Shown one piece after another: positions 1 to 8,667 of a stretch of 20,000 nucleotides of DNA. A program made the translations under genes and the position numbers. Each line of letters starts with the position of its first letter. Position 1 is the stretch's first letter. The notes under the pieces were generated by a model, which was not told the DNA's origin, made no database searches, and saw only the letters and a list, made by a program, of their open reading frames with translations. This DNA comes from Paulinella micropora (lineage: Eukaryota; Cercozoa; Imbricatea; Euglyphida; Paulinellidae), in the NCBI GenBank assembly GCA_019918135.1, contig WBZZ01005271.1:22501-42500 (forward strand), read 5' to 3'.

Positions 1-615
1 AAAATCTTTCCTTGGCTTTCGGAATACACACAGAAAAGTAGTATGTTGCGAAAACTATATGCTAGTTTGTCATATAGTAATTTTGCCAATCCGAAATTAG
101 AGAATTTTAATACATGGGTTTCAAATGTCCTCGGGCACGGTGATATGCTTACTAGTTTTAGTTATTCATGGGTTAATGTGGCCGACCCTGAAGAAATTAA
201 GGCAGAAGGAATTAAAACAGAATTAGAGGAGTTAAGAAGAAAGATAGATTTATGTTTGAATTTAAATAATATTAATGAAACGGAAAGCGAAAACGGAGAA
301 GAAGAAAGTAAATACAAACCACTGGGAAAAAAAGCGAACAAAAAAGATAAGGTTGAGTTGTTAGAAAAAATATGGAATGAAAATCCGAACATAACAAATA
401 TCAAATTGCGAAAGTTGAGTAGAATAGGTGCTGTATTTGTTAATGAGTTTGTAAAGCAGAAGAAAGAGACTGAAACAAAACACGAAGAAAGTGTTGAGAC
501 GGGGCAAAGTCCCTCGGAAACGACAGAAGCAAAACAAACCGAAGTAAAACAAACGGCAGAAGTAAAAGCACCAGTAAGACGAAGTGCTAGAATTAAAAAA
601 AAGGCTAATACTTGA
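1..615 (+). CDS. 5'-partial protein with possible HTH region and basic tail
   Basis: I do not recognise the family. The first ATG is at 43, but the frame is open back to base 1 (14 further codons), and the ATATA element found before most starts here is absent before that ATG, so the gene probably begins upstream of the window. Numbering from ATG 43: residues 50-75 are a charged, probably helical segment. About 102-138 (KKDKVELLEKIWNENPN onward) reads like a compact helical domain that could be a helix-turn-helix DNA-binding unit. Residues 140-175 are a low-complexity E/T/K stretch, and the tail APVRRSARIKKK is strongly basic, like a nuclear-localisation or nucleic-acid-binding signal. It converges on the minus-strand gene ending at 605, overlapping it by 11 bases. 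A regulatory or DNA-binding role is inference only. Confidence 0.6.
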   Translation, partial: KIFPWLSEYTQKSSMLRKLYASLSYSNFANPKLENFNTWVSNVLGHGDMLTSFSYSWVNVADPEEIKAEGIKTELEELRRKIDLCLNLNNINETESENGEEESKYKPLGKKANKKDKVELLEKIWNENPNITNIKLRKLSRIGAVFVNEFVKQKKETETKHEESVETGQSPSETTEAKQTEVKQTAEVKAPVRRSARIKKKANT

Positions 616-880
616 CAACGATTAAAGGCGGTTCGTCATATCTTGCTCTAATATTAGACTCTCGTCTGTAGCAATTAATGGAACAAATCGTGAAAAACTG
701 AACACCATCTACATTATCAATATCAACTGCTATAATAGGAGGGTGTGATTGGAATGTGCGAGACAAACCACATATATTACAAAATTCTTTTTTATAATCC
801 TGCTGGGACATTTCTGAATAAATAAATGTTCTTATGTGTCCAACTATATCACTCGGCAAATCTCTTATTATTACGCTCAT
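605..880 (-). CDS. Small CxxC zinc-binding protein, function unknown
   Basis: A 91-aa protein starting at ATG 880. An in-frame ATG at 907 would add nine residues, but the ATATAAG element sits directly against ATG 880, as at other starts in this window. The N-terminus (MSVIIRDLPSDIVGHIRTFI) resembles the opening helices of F-box-like or nucleocytoplasmic-virus proteins that begin with L-P-x-D-I. That resemblance is weak. A CxxC at residues 34/37 and a second Cys pair at 66/70 could form one treble-clef or ribbon-type zinc site. No catalytic motif is visible. It is divergent from the fibre-like gene at 927 and tail-to-tail with the gene ending at 615. It could be a host-interaction or regulatory protein; function is not assigned. 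Confidence 0.6.
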   Translation of the reverse strand: MSVIIRDLPSDIVGHIRTFIYSEMSQQDYKKEFCNICGLSRTFQSHPPIIAVDIDNVDGVQFFTICSINCYRRESNIRARYDEPPLIVVKY

Positions 881-926
881 CTTATATTTACATAAATATA
901 ATGACATTTATATACATTAATATAAT
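881..926. promoter_or_regulatory. Divergent promoter region with two start-proximal ATATA elements
   Basis: This 46-base AT-only-like spacer separates divergent starts at 880 (-) and 927 (+). On the minus strand AATATAAG (881-888) abuts the ATG; on the plus strand AATATAAT (919-926) abuts the other ATG. The two elements are near-identical and in mirror orientation, which supports a functional promoter element rather than random AT-richness. Activity is inferred. Confidence 0.5.
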
Positions 927-2132
927 ATGAATTTGTTTGGTCAAAGCACGGATACATCGTCATCAACTGGCAACATAATAAAAGATGCTTTACCAACAAC
1001 CGCCTTTGGAGAATTACGAACGGCCACTTTGTCGCCAGTATTACAAAATGTATTTACATACGGCATAAATACTCGTTTCTTTGACAAAACAGAAACAAAC
1101 GGCGGGGTGGTATCAACTGCTAATTCAATGGCGGTTTTGACGACATCGGCCTCTGGTAATTCAACCGCACAGATTACGACTATTGAAAGAGCAAAATATA
1201 GAAGTGGTATGGGCTTAGTTGCTAGATTTTCCGCATTGTTTCCGTCATCTATCGCAGCAGACACTTTCAATTGCGATATTGGCATAGGCACACCAGCAGA
1301 CAATTTATGTTTTAGACAATCAAGTTTGGGAATGTCCGTTGTTAGAACGGCGGGGAGTGTTGAAAATGTAGTTAGTCAATATGCGTGGAATGTTGATAAA
1401 TGTAATAATACGGGAAACTTCCCAGCGATTGATTTTACCAAATTGAATGTGTTTGAAATAGTTGTTCAATATCTGGGTAGTGGTCAAATTACATTCAAAA
1501 TTGAAAACCCGCGAACAGGACGAATGGAAGTAATTCATTCAATTCAATACGCGAGCACTGCTACCACTCCATCATTAGATCAGGCTGCATTTGCTATTTA
1601 TGCAAAAGCATATTCGTCAAGTCTTGGATCCGTTGTAATGAAAACTGCTAGCATGTTTTTGGCAGTTGAAGGGAATATTGACCGCACTATTGCTATAACC
1701 AATTCGTATGACAATGTCAAAACTATAGGAACGACGGAGACTTCTATATTTACCCTCCGCAACCGAGCCACATTTAATAGTAAGACGAATTACAATGTTA
1801 TTTATTTTGAAAATTTGTGTGTGAGCAATACAAGTGATAAAATATGTATAGCAAAGATAACATTAAATGCGACACTTGGAGGCACTCCGTCATATTCCAA
1901 TTATGATACCAACACATCAATAGTGGAAGTAGATACAGCAGGAACTACCCGCACTGGCGGAAACATAGTATTAACATATATATTATCTGTAGGTGCTTCT
2001 ATTTACATTGATTTGTCTCGCTATAACCTAAAAATTGGAACGGGTAAGACATTGACTGTGTCAGCATCTCTAGTATCAGGAACAGGTGCGAGTATTTACG
2101 CTTCATTAAACTGGATTGAAGACATCATCTAA
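927..2132 (+). CDS. Phage-like fibre / virion surface protein
   Basis: A 401-aa protein rich in S, T, N and G, with no signal peptide or membrane segment and a beta-strand-like pattern throughout, as in fibre and spike proteins. Residues about 25-250 resemble, from memory, a jelly-roll-like region found in phage tail-fibre and large-virus surface proteins (a first jelly-roll ending near a VEG motif around residue 247). The rest (about 255-401) looks like a second beta domain. The N-terminus MNLFGQS matches MNIFGRS of the gene at 15429, which suggests a common virion-docking peptide. The start is well supported by the abutting AATATAAT. It is likely a receptor-binding or decoration protein on the capsid; the virion location is inferred. 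Confidence 0.65.
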   Translation: MNLFGQSTDTSSSTGNIIKDALPTTAFGELRTATLSPVLQNVFTYGINTRFFDKTETNGGVVSTANSMAVLTTSASGNSTAQITTIERAKYRSGMGLVARFSALFPSSIAADTFNCDIGIGTPADNLCFRQSSLGMSVVRTAGSVENVVSQYAWNVDKCNNTGNFPAIDFTKLNVFEIVVQYLGSGQITFKIENPRTGRMEVIHSIQYASTATTPSLDQAAFAIYAKAYSSSLGSVVMKTASMFLAVEGNIDRTIAITNSYDNVKTIGTTETSIFTLRNRATFNSKTNYNVIYFENLCVSNTSDKICIAKITLNATLGGTPSYSNYDTNTSIVEVDTAGTTRTGGNIVLTYILSVGASIYIDLSRYNLKIGTGKTLTVSASLVSGTGASIYASLNWIEDII

Positions 2133-2156
2133 ACAAAAAAAGAATATTATTCGTGC

Positions 2157-2384
2157 TTATTTATCAACTTCTTTTTGTATCTCTATTGACATTTTTTTTA
2201 TGTATTCAAAATCCTTGTTCTTGATTAATTTTTCGGTTATATGTGCGTGATTTGTCTTCAAATATTTGTAAAACTGGTCAATATTGGCACCACATGGAAT
2301 TAATGTTTTATGTTGTTGTTGCCGTCGTAAGTTGATATTTTGTATCAATGTAAATAGTATATCTAAGTTTTGTATAAATGTCAT
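2157..2384 (-). CDS. Small hypothetical protein, helical
   Basis: A 75-aa protein of unknown family, ending 25 bases before the 3' end of the fibre-like gene, to which it is convergent. It is mostly predicted helical by composition: hydrophobic heptad-like N-terminus (FIQNLDILFTLIQNINL), a basic/Gln segment (RRQQQHK), one Cys, then a Lys/Ile-rich C-terminal helix. An AATATAAG element lies 5 bases before the ATG, which supports it as a real gene. It is the last member of the minus-strand morphogenesis block, so it may be co-expressed with the capsid genes. No function is assigned. Confidence 0.5.
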   Translation of the reverse strand: MTFIQNLDILFTLIQNINLRRQQQHKTLIPCGANIDQFYKYLKTNHAHITEKLIKNKDFEYIKKMSIEIQKEVDK

Positions 2385-2421
2385 TATTACTTATATTTTA
2401 TAGTTTTTCTTTTTTTCGTTT

Positions 2422-3217
2422 TTAAGCATGATAAGCCTTAAGAAGAATTGAAACCTCGAAGTTCAATGGGACACTTAAAATTTCACCGCCCGCATTTCTA
2501 ACGACGATATCAATAGACCTTAAGCTCTTGGTGGTATTGAATGGGACGTAATCGGCAACATCGTTAGAACTCTCAAAGTAGCACTGGACTCCATATGGTC
2601 GATCGAGGTTCACTTTACCAACGACAGAGAAATTACCATTTGCTTCAACTAAACCAGACTGGTTCAAAGCACGGCTATGAATATAAACGGCCGTCTCACC
2701 AATTAAATTTACAATAGACTGCATCGTGCTACTCGCGCGCCGAGATATCGGCAGTCAGTCCGATTTTATCTCTAATCGTGCTATTATCATAGTCAAAAGC
2801 ATACGTATCACCAGTGAAGGCAAAATTCAATTTATTGACGGAGTTCAAAGTTATAACTACGGAGTTTGGGGTAATTGCTGAATTGACCGCAGTTTGAAGA
2901 GCGGTAATAAATGTATCAATGGTGTATTGATTTTCTGTTATGATTGCCGTTTTTGTAGCCGATCCAGTTGTTTTAATCAATGTGAGAGTGTTGGCATAAC
3001 TCGGTATGTTTGGGAAAACATTTGGGATAGAGATACTCTTTACGACATAAGCACTGACTATATCAATATTACGACCAGTTGCTGGTAAATCAACGACGAA
3101 ACGGCCATTGTGAGTAGAAGCGGATTTGGATTCTGTTTTATCACTTGAGGAGACACGAAGGAGGAAATTTTTGCGAGTGCGCTTTTCATCTTCAAGATTG
3201 CTTATTGTAAAGCTCAT
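2422..3217 (-). CDS. Penton / minor capsid protein candidate, broken by a frameshift
   Basis: Probably the vertex (penton) capsid protein of the icosahedral shell. The first segment (3217-2729) opens SFTISNLEDEKRTRKNFLLR and continues with a pattern typical of these proteins in PLVs and relatives: an early segment with V-x-S-x-S-I-P, then ENQYTIDTFITALQTAVN, then a beta-rich stretch ending RDKIGLTADIS. The frame stops at 2729, and the expected continuation (SIVNLIGETAVYIHSRAL) lies in the +1 frame, 2724-2422. Losing one base within the GCGCGCG run near 2730-2738 would restore one frame of about 264 aa; two separate genes are less likely. ATG 3217 is preferred because the upstream in-frame codon is TTG and a TATA palindrome abuts it. 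It lies just after the MCP, as expected. The family call is from pattern recognition. Confidence 0.6.
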
Positions 3218-3231
3218 TGCTATATATAGCA
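3218..3231 (-). promoter_or_regulatory. 14-bp TATA palindrome abutting the penton start
   Basis: TGCTATATATAGCA is a perfect 14-base palindrome lying directly upstream of the ATG at 3217. It contains the ATATAG core seen before other starts in the window. Promoter or operator function is inferred from position and recurrence. Confidence 0.45.
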
Positions 3232-3310
3232 AAAAATATTATATTTTAATTTTTAATTTGTTTAATCTTTTTTGACTATACATATTTTGAATAAATAAGG
3301 CTACTATCAC

Positions 3311-4723
3311 TCATTGCTTAATAACGGCACGAGATGGATAGATAGACGCGACTTTAACATATTTCAACCAAGCAGTGATGGCACGATCCGCATTATAATC
3401 GGCCGCATACCGAAGAGTAACTTCCGCGGTTCGTGAGTTATTGACTGCGAGACCAGATGCTCCAATGTGAGGTGACTGATTGAGTGTCTGGATAATGGTA
3501 GCAAATCCTGAGTTGGATGTAAGTCCTGTTTTATCTGAAGTAGAATAATACTTGCGGAAGTTTTCAAGAGAAACAGATGAAGACATGTAAGCATCACGAA
3601 TGCCCATAGTCGCTTGAAGATTGTTAATATACAATTCGGCACAGCCTCTCTGAACTGCAGCCAAAGTATCGGTGCTTCCTCCAAGTTCCATCTTCTGTTG
3701 TGGAGCATACCAATCACCGATACGACACTGATACTGCTTATAAGGCATTTGAGCAGTTCCAAGGTTATCAATACTAGCATTGTCAGCGAGCACATTTTGA
3801 GTAACGATATACAAGCACTGAGCACGAGCAACGGCCTTATTTACTTGAAGATTAAAATCATCGGAAGTCCCCGGATTTGCTTTTTGATTGTAATATGTTT
3901 CGTAAGTGTATGGAAGACCATCCTTGCTTCCCATCTGTTCCATAATATTTCTCTGCACGGCGGGAGCAAGAGAGAATGTCTCCAACATTACAACTGGATT
4001 TGATACGGTGTAAGTCAAAGCGGAACCATCAAACCCAGTAGAAACCTTACCATCAGAACTTCCAATAATGGCAAATGCTTCCTGAGGCGGTGCAAATGTC
4101 AGACGAAGTCTCATACCACTAATGAGAGAGGGAGGAATGAGAGTTTCTTCGTTAAACACTCCCGAAAAGTAATGAAGAGGAATACAAACCTTCAAATAAT
4201 TACCAGTGCCTACGGCAGTTAGACTATGAACTACAAAATCAGTAACCGAAGTATCGTAATATTAGCATTAACTTCAACATTTTCTCGTTGTCCCGACATC
4301 TGTGCCTGCCGACGATAATCAAAAGGATAATGCCACGGGAGAGTATTTCGCACCAGTTTATTCAAATCTTCAATTCGTTCAAGTTCGCTACCATCCTTAC
4401 TTTCCAACAAAAATCTTTCAAAAATAGCAGTCGCGGGGGTGTTTTGAAAACCAATCGCGCAGTTATTTCCTGCGGTCGTAACCAACCCGTCGGCCTTAAT
4501 ATCAAATGTTAAATAGCAATTCTTTCCATATACAAAATCAGTGCTGGCCTGTAGTGTAAAAATCATTTCAGTCCCAGACGAACTAGTGTAAGTCTGCTGG
4601 TCGGCAAAGTTCTTCTTAAAGATACTTCCCCTGTTCAGTGAGTGCTAGATTTGCTGGCAACTCATACCTGAGGTTGTTGAGGGTCATCAACTCCTCAGTA
4701 TTTTTGGAATCCTTTCCTTCCAT
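3311..4723 (-). CDS. MCP: Major capsid protein (double jelly-roll type), two frameshifts
   Basis: This is the shell-forming capsid protein; its family (PLV/adintovirus/virophage-type MCPs) forms trimeric hexon-like capsomers from two jelly-rolls. Total span is 470 codons, a usual MCP length. The start MEGKDSKNTEELMTL is at 4723. Three frame segments follow: 4723 to about 4630, about 4635-4231, and about 4264-3311. The first shift is +1 near a GGGG run at about 4627, the second -1 near 4264, so the net frame is restored. Useful landmarks are LPWHYPFDYRR in the first half, then CIPLHYFSGVFNEETLIPPS and the strand SGMRLRLTF, a combination typical of PLV MCPs. The C-terminus ends RAVIKQ. Neighbours (penton candidate, ATPase) agree. 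The breaks are indels only, with no nonsense substitutions, so sequence error or very recent mutation is likely. I did not write out a joined protein. Confidence 0.8.
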
Positions 4724-4799
4724 TTTTTGTTGTTGTGGTTGTAGAAATTACACTGCTTATTATACTAATAAAAAAAATATAGAATTTAAAAATAATTAA
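4724..4799 (-). promoter_or_regulatory. MCP upstream leader, unlike other starts
   Basis: The 76 bases before the MCP ATG differ from other gene starts here. The ATG is preceded by an A-rich C/A leader (CAACAAAAA) and the nearest TATA-like element (AGTATAATAAG) lies about 40 bases upstream. This would fit a longer 5' leader or a different, late-type promoter class. Inference from position only. Confidence 0.3.
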
Positions 4800-5200
4800 T
4801 TATTCACTTGAAACGGATTGTCTAATAATATCAACTGATTTCTGTATATTGTCAAGTCTTGTATCTTGCGGTGAAGTTAATTGAAACTCTCTCGCATCGC
4901 ATTTTCAACTGCTTTCTTCAAATAAGCCAGACTACTAACGGCAGTGTCTAAATCAACAACATCCGCAGTTCCTTTCTTATCAGAAATGTCAGTTAATGTG
5001 TTTTGAATAGTGCTCTTTTCATGTGAGACAAGGTCGCCAAATTCTGTTAATGGTTGATTAACTAATGGGGCACCATGACTACTCCACAATTCAAATTGAT
5101 TCAATTGAAATCCATCACTCGCGGGTCGGTTTCCTTCGTTGAGTTTGTTAATAAACTCGTTAGACAATCTATTGGAGGCATAAGTGTTTTTAATCATCAT
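4800..5200 (-). CDS. Hypothetical virion-block protein, C-terminus shifted
   Basis: Unrecognised small protein between the MCP and the gene at 5812. The uninterrupted frame (5200-4877) encodes 107 aa: N-terminal MMIKNTYASNRLSNEFINKL, a central W/P-containing segment with FELWSSHGAPLVNQP, and a helical C-terminus (AVSSLAYLKKAVENAMRE). The frame ends at 4877, but the adjacent frame continues helically for about 25 residues (FQLTSPQDTRLDNIQKSVDI) to a stop at 4800. A two-base slip in the GAGAG run near 4880 would join them, giving about 132 aa. Two consecutive ATGs mark the start; I take the first. Position in the capsid block suggests a minor virion or assembly protein. The function is not known. 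Confidence 0.5.
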
Positions 5201-5220
5201 ATAAAATAATAATTATTTTA

Positions 5221-5812
5221 TCAATTACCATTAATTATTTTTTTCATAATTTGTAAATTCTTGTGTGTAATTCTTTCCTCTTTCATTTTCTTTAAATCCG
5301 CTATGGCTTGATTTACATCAATGTCATTAGTTTGTGCAACTTTTTCAGTTGGTGGTGGAGTTTCCTTAGAAGCATCTTCCATTGCTTCTATCTTACTTGC
5401 TGGTGTTGTAGTAGTTTGTTTTGGTACGGAAACAGGAGTTGGATTAACAGATTTTGGCAAAGAATGTTCAACCTTAGGCGCTGGAGACATTTCAATAGTT
5501 TTCGCATTTGGTTCGGGAGATTGAATTATTTGCTGATGCTATGTCTGGTGCTTTTCTTTTCAACGCTTCGTCTGGCACTTGATCTGGCTGTCCGCTGGCA
5601 ATCGGTTCGTTAAGTGGTTTCTTTGCCCTTGGTGCTTTTGGACGGATTAGACTTTTAATCTTACCACTCTTAATACTCTCTTCTATTTTTTTGATTGCCA
5701 CATGTTCGGGTGTTCCTTTACGAATTGTTGTGAGTTTGCCTTGTCCATTTTCTTTATACCAAATAGACATTGCTTGATGATAAGGGGTCGCATATAGTTT
5801 CTGTGCTGACAT
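5221..5812 (-). CDS. Basic, Pro/Thr-rich hypothetical protein, frameshifted
   Basis: Unrecognised. The first segment (5812-5492) begins MSAQKLYATPYHQAMSIWY, followed by a Lys/Arg-rich region (RPKAPRAKKPL) that could bind nucleic acid. That frame closes at 5492, while the +1 frame continues with a Pro/Thr/Val-rich linker (VNPTPVSVPKQTTTTPASK) and a helical tail (AIADLKKMKEERITHKN), ending at 5221. One extra base near 5508-5512 would account for the break, and a joined product would have about 196 aa. An alternative is two adjacent genes, but the second would start in mid-linker without the ATATA promoter element that precedes 5812. Located between the ATPase and the 5200 gene, so a virion or DNA-condensing role is possible. 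Confidence 0.5.
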
Positions 5813-5820
5813 ATTATATT
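5813..5820 (-). promoter_or_regulatory. Start-proximal ATATA element
   Basis: AATATAAT on the minus strand abuts the ATG at 5812, identical to the element before the plus-strand gene at 927. It supports the choice of start. Confidence 0.4.
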
Positions 5821-5853
5821 ATTATGAAACAAAAAAAACTTTTAATTTAATTT

Positions 5854-6755
5854 TTACAAGTTTGTCATATCTCTGTCCTTGTTTAGTCGTAATATTGTGG
5901 AAAAATTCTTTCTAAATTGGGCTGTTCTATCGCTGACTGTGTTATTGATTGCCAGAAACGAATAAGGTTCGGCCGTAGCATACTTAACCATATTGTAAAA
6001 TTCTTTTTTGGTTAGAAACGGGCTCTCATACTCATCTGCTAATCTATCAAGTTCGCTCCTCCTCACTCCGTTAAAAATAATCATCCAATGGCAATTAATT
6101 CTTACTCGTCGCGGAAGTTGTGTATAACTTTGAGTTGCTACCCAGACGGATACTTTGGCGTGTGTTGAAGCAAAGAATAACTCGGTAAGCACTTCTGATT
6201 TAAGAAAAGTCTTACTTTGTGCTATGTCATCCAATAACAATAATATTTTTGGTGCTTTCTTAAACCCTTTAGTTTTAATCAGTTCTTTTTGTTTAGTCAA
6301 TATTTCGCGCATTAGTTCAGGTCGATCTTCTTTGATTATGTCTTCTTTTTTTAACTTGAGAGTGTCTTCCAAGATTGGACACGGGCTTAAACAAAAGACA
6401 ACTATTCTATCGTAAAATCCTTTTAGCATATTTTTCTTGGCAAGAAGATTACAAATCATAACTGATTTACCTCCGCCAGTGCTGGCGCATATAACCATAG
6501 TCCCCATTGCGGCAATATTCCTTCTTTTTGAATAGGAAGCAATTCAACGCTATCTCGTTGTGTTTTGATCGGTTGTATTTCTAAGTCATTATGAAATTTA
6601 GGGGGCTTCTTGTTTTCTATTTCTGTTATTACTGGCCTGTCAATAGTAAATTCCTCGTGTGCTTTTTCTATGTTGGTTTTTTCCAGATTCTGCTTCAAAA
6701 GTGTTTTTCGTGGCAACTTGTTTGCTATTAATCCTTTATGTATAGATTTAGGCAT
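5854..6755 (-). CDS. A32-like FtsK/HerA genome-packaging ATPase, frameshifted
   Basis: Pumps viral DNA into preformed capsids, by analogy with A32-type ATPases of PLVs and large DNA viruses. The catalytic part (from ATG 6507 numbering) shows Walker A ASTGGGKS at 8-15, Walker B ILLLLDD at 88-94, and the sensor-like ATQSYTQLPRRVRIN at 124-138, which is characteristic of this family. The N-terminal part begins MPKSIHKGLIANKLPRK at 6755 and runs to a frame change near 6510-6530. The change is -1/+2, plausibly one missing A in the AAAAA run around 6527. The whole would have about 300 aa, a normal size. ATG 6755 is chosen over upstream ATGs in the frame (6878) because those lie inside the preceding gene and an AATATAGTG element abuts 6755. 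It sits next to the capsid genes as expected. Confidence 0.8.
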
Positions 6756-6762
6756 CACTATA

Positions 6763-8667
6763 TTATGGGTTTTGAAAATAGTTTGGATTATATCTATAAT
6801 TATCATATTCTGCTCCGAATGGTTGTGGTGGCGAAGCATAATTATAGAAATAAGGTGAGTAAGGACTGCCAAAAGCATAATTGCTAGGCGGATTAACGAC
6901 TGGCTTGAAATCTCTTCTTTCTGGACGAGTTTGGACTTGTCGCGGGATTTCCGCTGAGAAGTTTCGTGTTAGTTTCCTTTTCATTTTTGGCAATTCTCGT
7001 GTCTCTCTCATTCGTTGTTGAATAACGGCTCTATTATATCTATTTAGCATAAAATTGTTGTTTGTGTTGCTGTAGATTGTGTTATCTAACAATTCAAAAT
7101 CATTTTTAGTTGCTAGCACACGATCCTGTCTCTGTTCATTACCTTTAATAAGTGGATTAGTTTTTGAAGTGCCGATACCTCCATTCTGATCACTTGGCAT
7201 AAGAAAACGGATAAGTGACATTAAGTCTTCTCTTTCATCGGCGGGAGATTTTCCCATAATTTCATCAACAAGTTTATCAATAGATCTCATACTATCCACC
7301 ATTTGGTCATTAGCGACATTTGGTTGTTCTTCGTTTTTTAGATCAGTCTGTGGCTGTGGCGGTTGGACTGGCTCTTCAACAAATCCGCCTGTTCTTGGCA
7401 CTAGTGGCACTGGCAATGGTGCGGGTGCGGGTGTCGCTGTTGGTTCTGGAACTGGCGTTGCTTGCGGTGATGCTGGTTCAGGAGTTGGTGTTAGACCTTT
7501 AGGTATTGCCTTTTCAAATTCCGAATCCTTCAATTCTAAATCCTCTAATTGCTTCATTTGTTCTGGTGTCAATTTACCCCTCACTTCTTCATAAATTCTC
7601 TTATCTAATACATCATCTACCTCTGCTATATCTGACGGACTAGCTCCTTTATTTAAGGCTTGTCTTATAGCCTTTTCCCATCCACTGACAGGTTTGTCAT
7701 AATCTGACAATGTCAAAGATATTTTCTTTCCAGTTTTTGCTCTCAACGATTTAACAAAACCCTTTAAGTGCCTTACTTGGGATGTCTTATCTTGAAGTAT
7801 ATCCAAGTTATTACCAAGTCCGATTGGATCCATAGGTGCTACTACCATTTCTGTTTGATTTGGCGTGGGCTTAACCTCAACAATTATTTCTTTCTCTATA
7901 TCTGCTGAAGTATTTTTTTCATTCATTGTATTTATTTTTTCTATAAAATTATTAATTGTAGTTTCATTTGCTGGTGCGATAAGAGAGTATCCTTTCACAC
8001 CATCCGCTTTTTCTTGCGACTTTACCATTTGATTAAACGAATTTACCAATTTTTCATATTGTTTGCTAAATGTAGCAGGATTGACTATTTTATTTACTTT
8101 AAAGTTAGTGTCTTTATCAAAACCGCCCACATTATTCATAACACCAATCATAGAATTTAATGTTTGATCTACATTGTATATAAAAGCATCGTATTTCGTA
8201 TCTGGAGGTGTTAATTTAATAGTTTTCCAGAATTTCATAGCATCTAAGTATGAAACTCCACTACGAACTCTTCCTTGTGCTTGTAAGGCCATTTTAGATA
8301 TATCTGCTTTTGAAAGCATTGAATTGTAATTGTCAGAAATAGTTTTGGCGACTTCGGCCGTAGCCAATCCATTACTCGTTAAATACTCTGTTATATTAGT
8401 AATTCTTTCAAAGTATCGTTGGTCGGCGAAGTTTTGGACATTTTTATCACCAGTAGCATATAATAGATCATGTTCAAAAGCAATCAAATCCAAGGTGTCT
8501 GCTGGTAAAATGTAAGGAAACTTACCACGAGTTCTATCTTCTAATTGGAGACGATTTTCTACTCGTGTGGCGGGGCCATTATAATTGCTTCCAGTAGTAT
8601 GAAATCGTTCTTCTTCCAATTTAATAACGGCATCTGGTTGAGCAGTCCATACATTATAGACATGTGT
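6763..8667 (-). CDS. Large virion protein with PLA2-like domain (C-terminal portion)
   Basis: Probably a virion protein that breaches membranes during entry, by analogy with the parvovirus VP1 phospholipase A2 domain. Numbering from the first near-cognate codon (TTG 8619), the Ca-binding-loop-like YNGPATRVE is at 13-21, and the catalytic helix D-x2-A-x2-HD-x2-Y is at 44-54 with H50/D51 as the expected dyad. Next come long helical stretches (about 60-360), a Pro/Ala/Thr-rich linker (about 380-412) and a basic then Tyr/Pro/Asn-rich tail (YSPYFYNYASPPQPF). There is no ATG in this frame before the domain, and the frame is open back to 8667, overlapping the end of the 9790 gene. It is therefore probably the continuation of that gene after a +1 slip, giving one protein of about 1008 aa. 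The ATPase starts 7 bases downstream. Confidence 0.65.
   Translation of the reverse strand, partial: THVYNVWTAQPDAVIKLEEERFHTTGSNYNGPATRVENRLQLEDRTRGKFPYILPADTLDLIAFEHDLLYATGDKNVQNFADQRYFERITNITEYLTSNGLATAEVAKTISDNYNSMLSKADISKMALQAQGRVRSGVSYLDAMKFWKTIKLTPPDTKYDAFIYNVDQTLNSMIGVMNNVGGFDKDTNFKVNKIVNPATFSKQYEKLVNSFNQMVKSQEKADGVKGYSLIAPANETTINNFIEKINTMNEKNTSADIEKEIIVEVKPTPNQTEMVVAPMDPIGLGNNLDILQDKTSQVRHLKGFVKSLRAKTGKKISLTLSDYDKPVSGWEKAIRQALNKGASPSDIAEVDDVLDKRIYEEVRGKLTPEQMKQLEDLELKDSEFEKAIPKGLTPTPEPASPQATPVPEPTATPAPAPLPVPLVPRTGGFVEEPVQPPQPQTDLKNEEQPNVANDQMVDSMRSIDKLVDEIMGKSPADEREDLMSLIRFLMPSDQNGGIGTSKTNPLIKGNEQRQDRVLATKNDFELLDNTIYSNTNNNFMLNRYNRAVIQQRMRETRELPKMKRKLTRNFSAEIPRQVQTRPERRDFKPVVNPPSNYAFGSPYSPYFYNYASPPQPFGAEYDNYRYNPNYFQNP

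Noticed and set aside
2422..2724. Separate 100-codon gene starting at ATG 2724
   Set aside because: Its sequence is the expected C-terminal half of the penton candidate, it has no start element, and it begins where the preceding frame closes.
3364..3831. 155-codon minus-strand open frame inside the MCP
   Set aside because: Alternative frame of the MCP C-terminal segment, with Leu/Ser-rich composition and no family pattern.
4600..4723. Programmed ribosomal frameshifting as the explanation for the MCP break
   Set aside because: Two opposite shifts would be required in one gene, and the same block has five more in varied contexts. I saw no heptamer slippery site plus pseudoknot; errors or mutations are simpler.
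5308..5613. Plus-strand open frames of 101 and 67 codons opposite the 5221-5812 gene
   Set aside because: Trp/Phe/Ser-rich antisense translations of a Pro/Lys-rich gene; no start signal.
6756..6878. N-terminal extension of the ATPase from ATG 6878
   Set aside because: It would overlap the coding end of the PLA2-like gene, with a composition (HHNH, Ile-rich) unlike the rest; ATG 6755 has the ATATA element.
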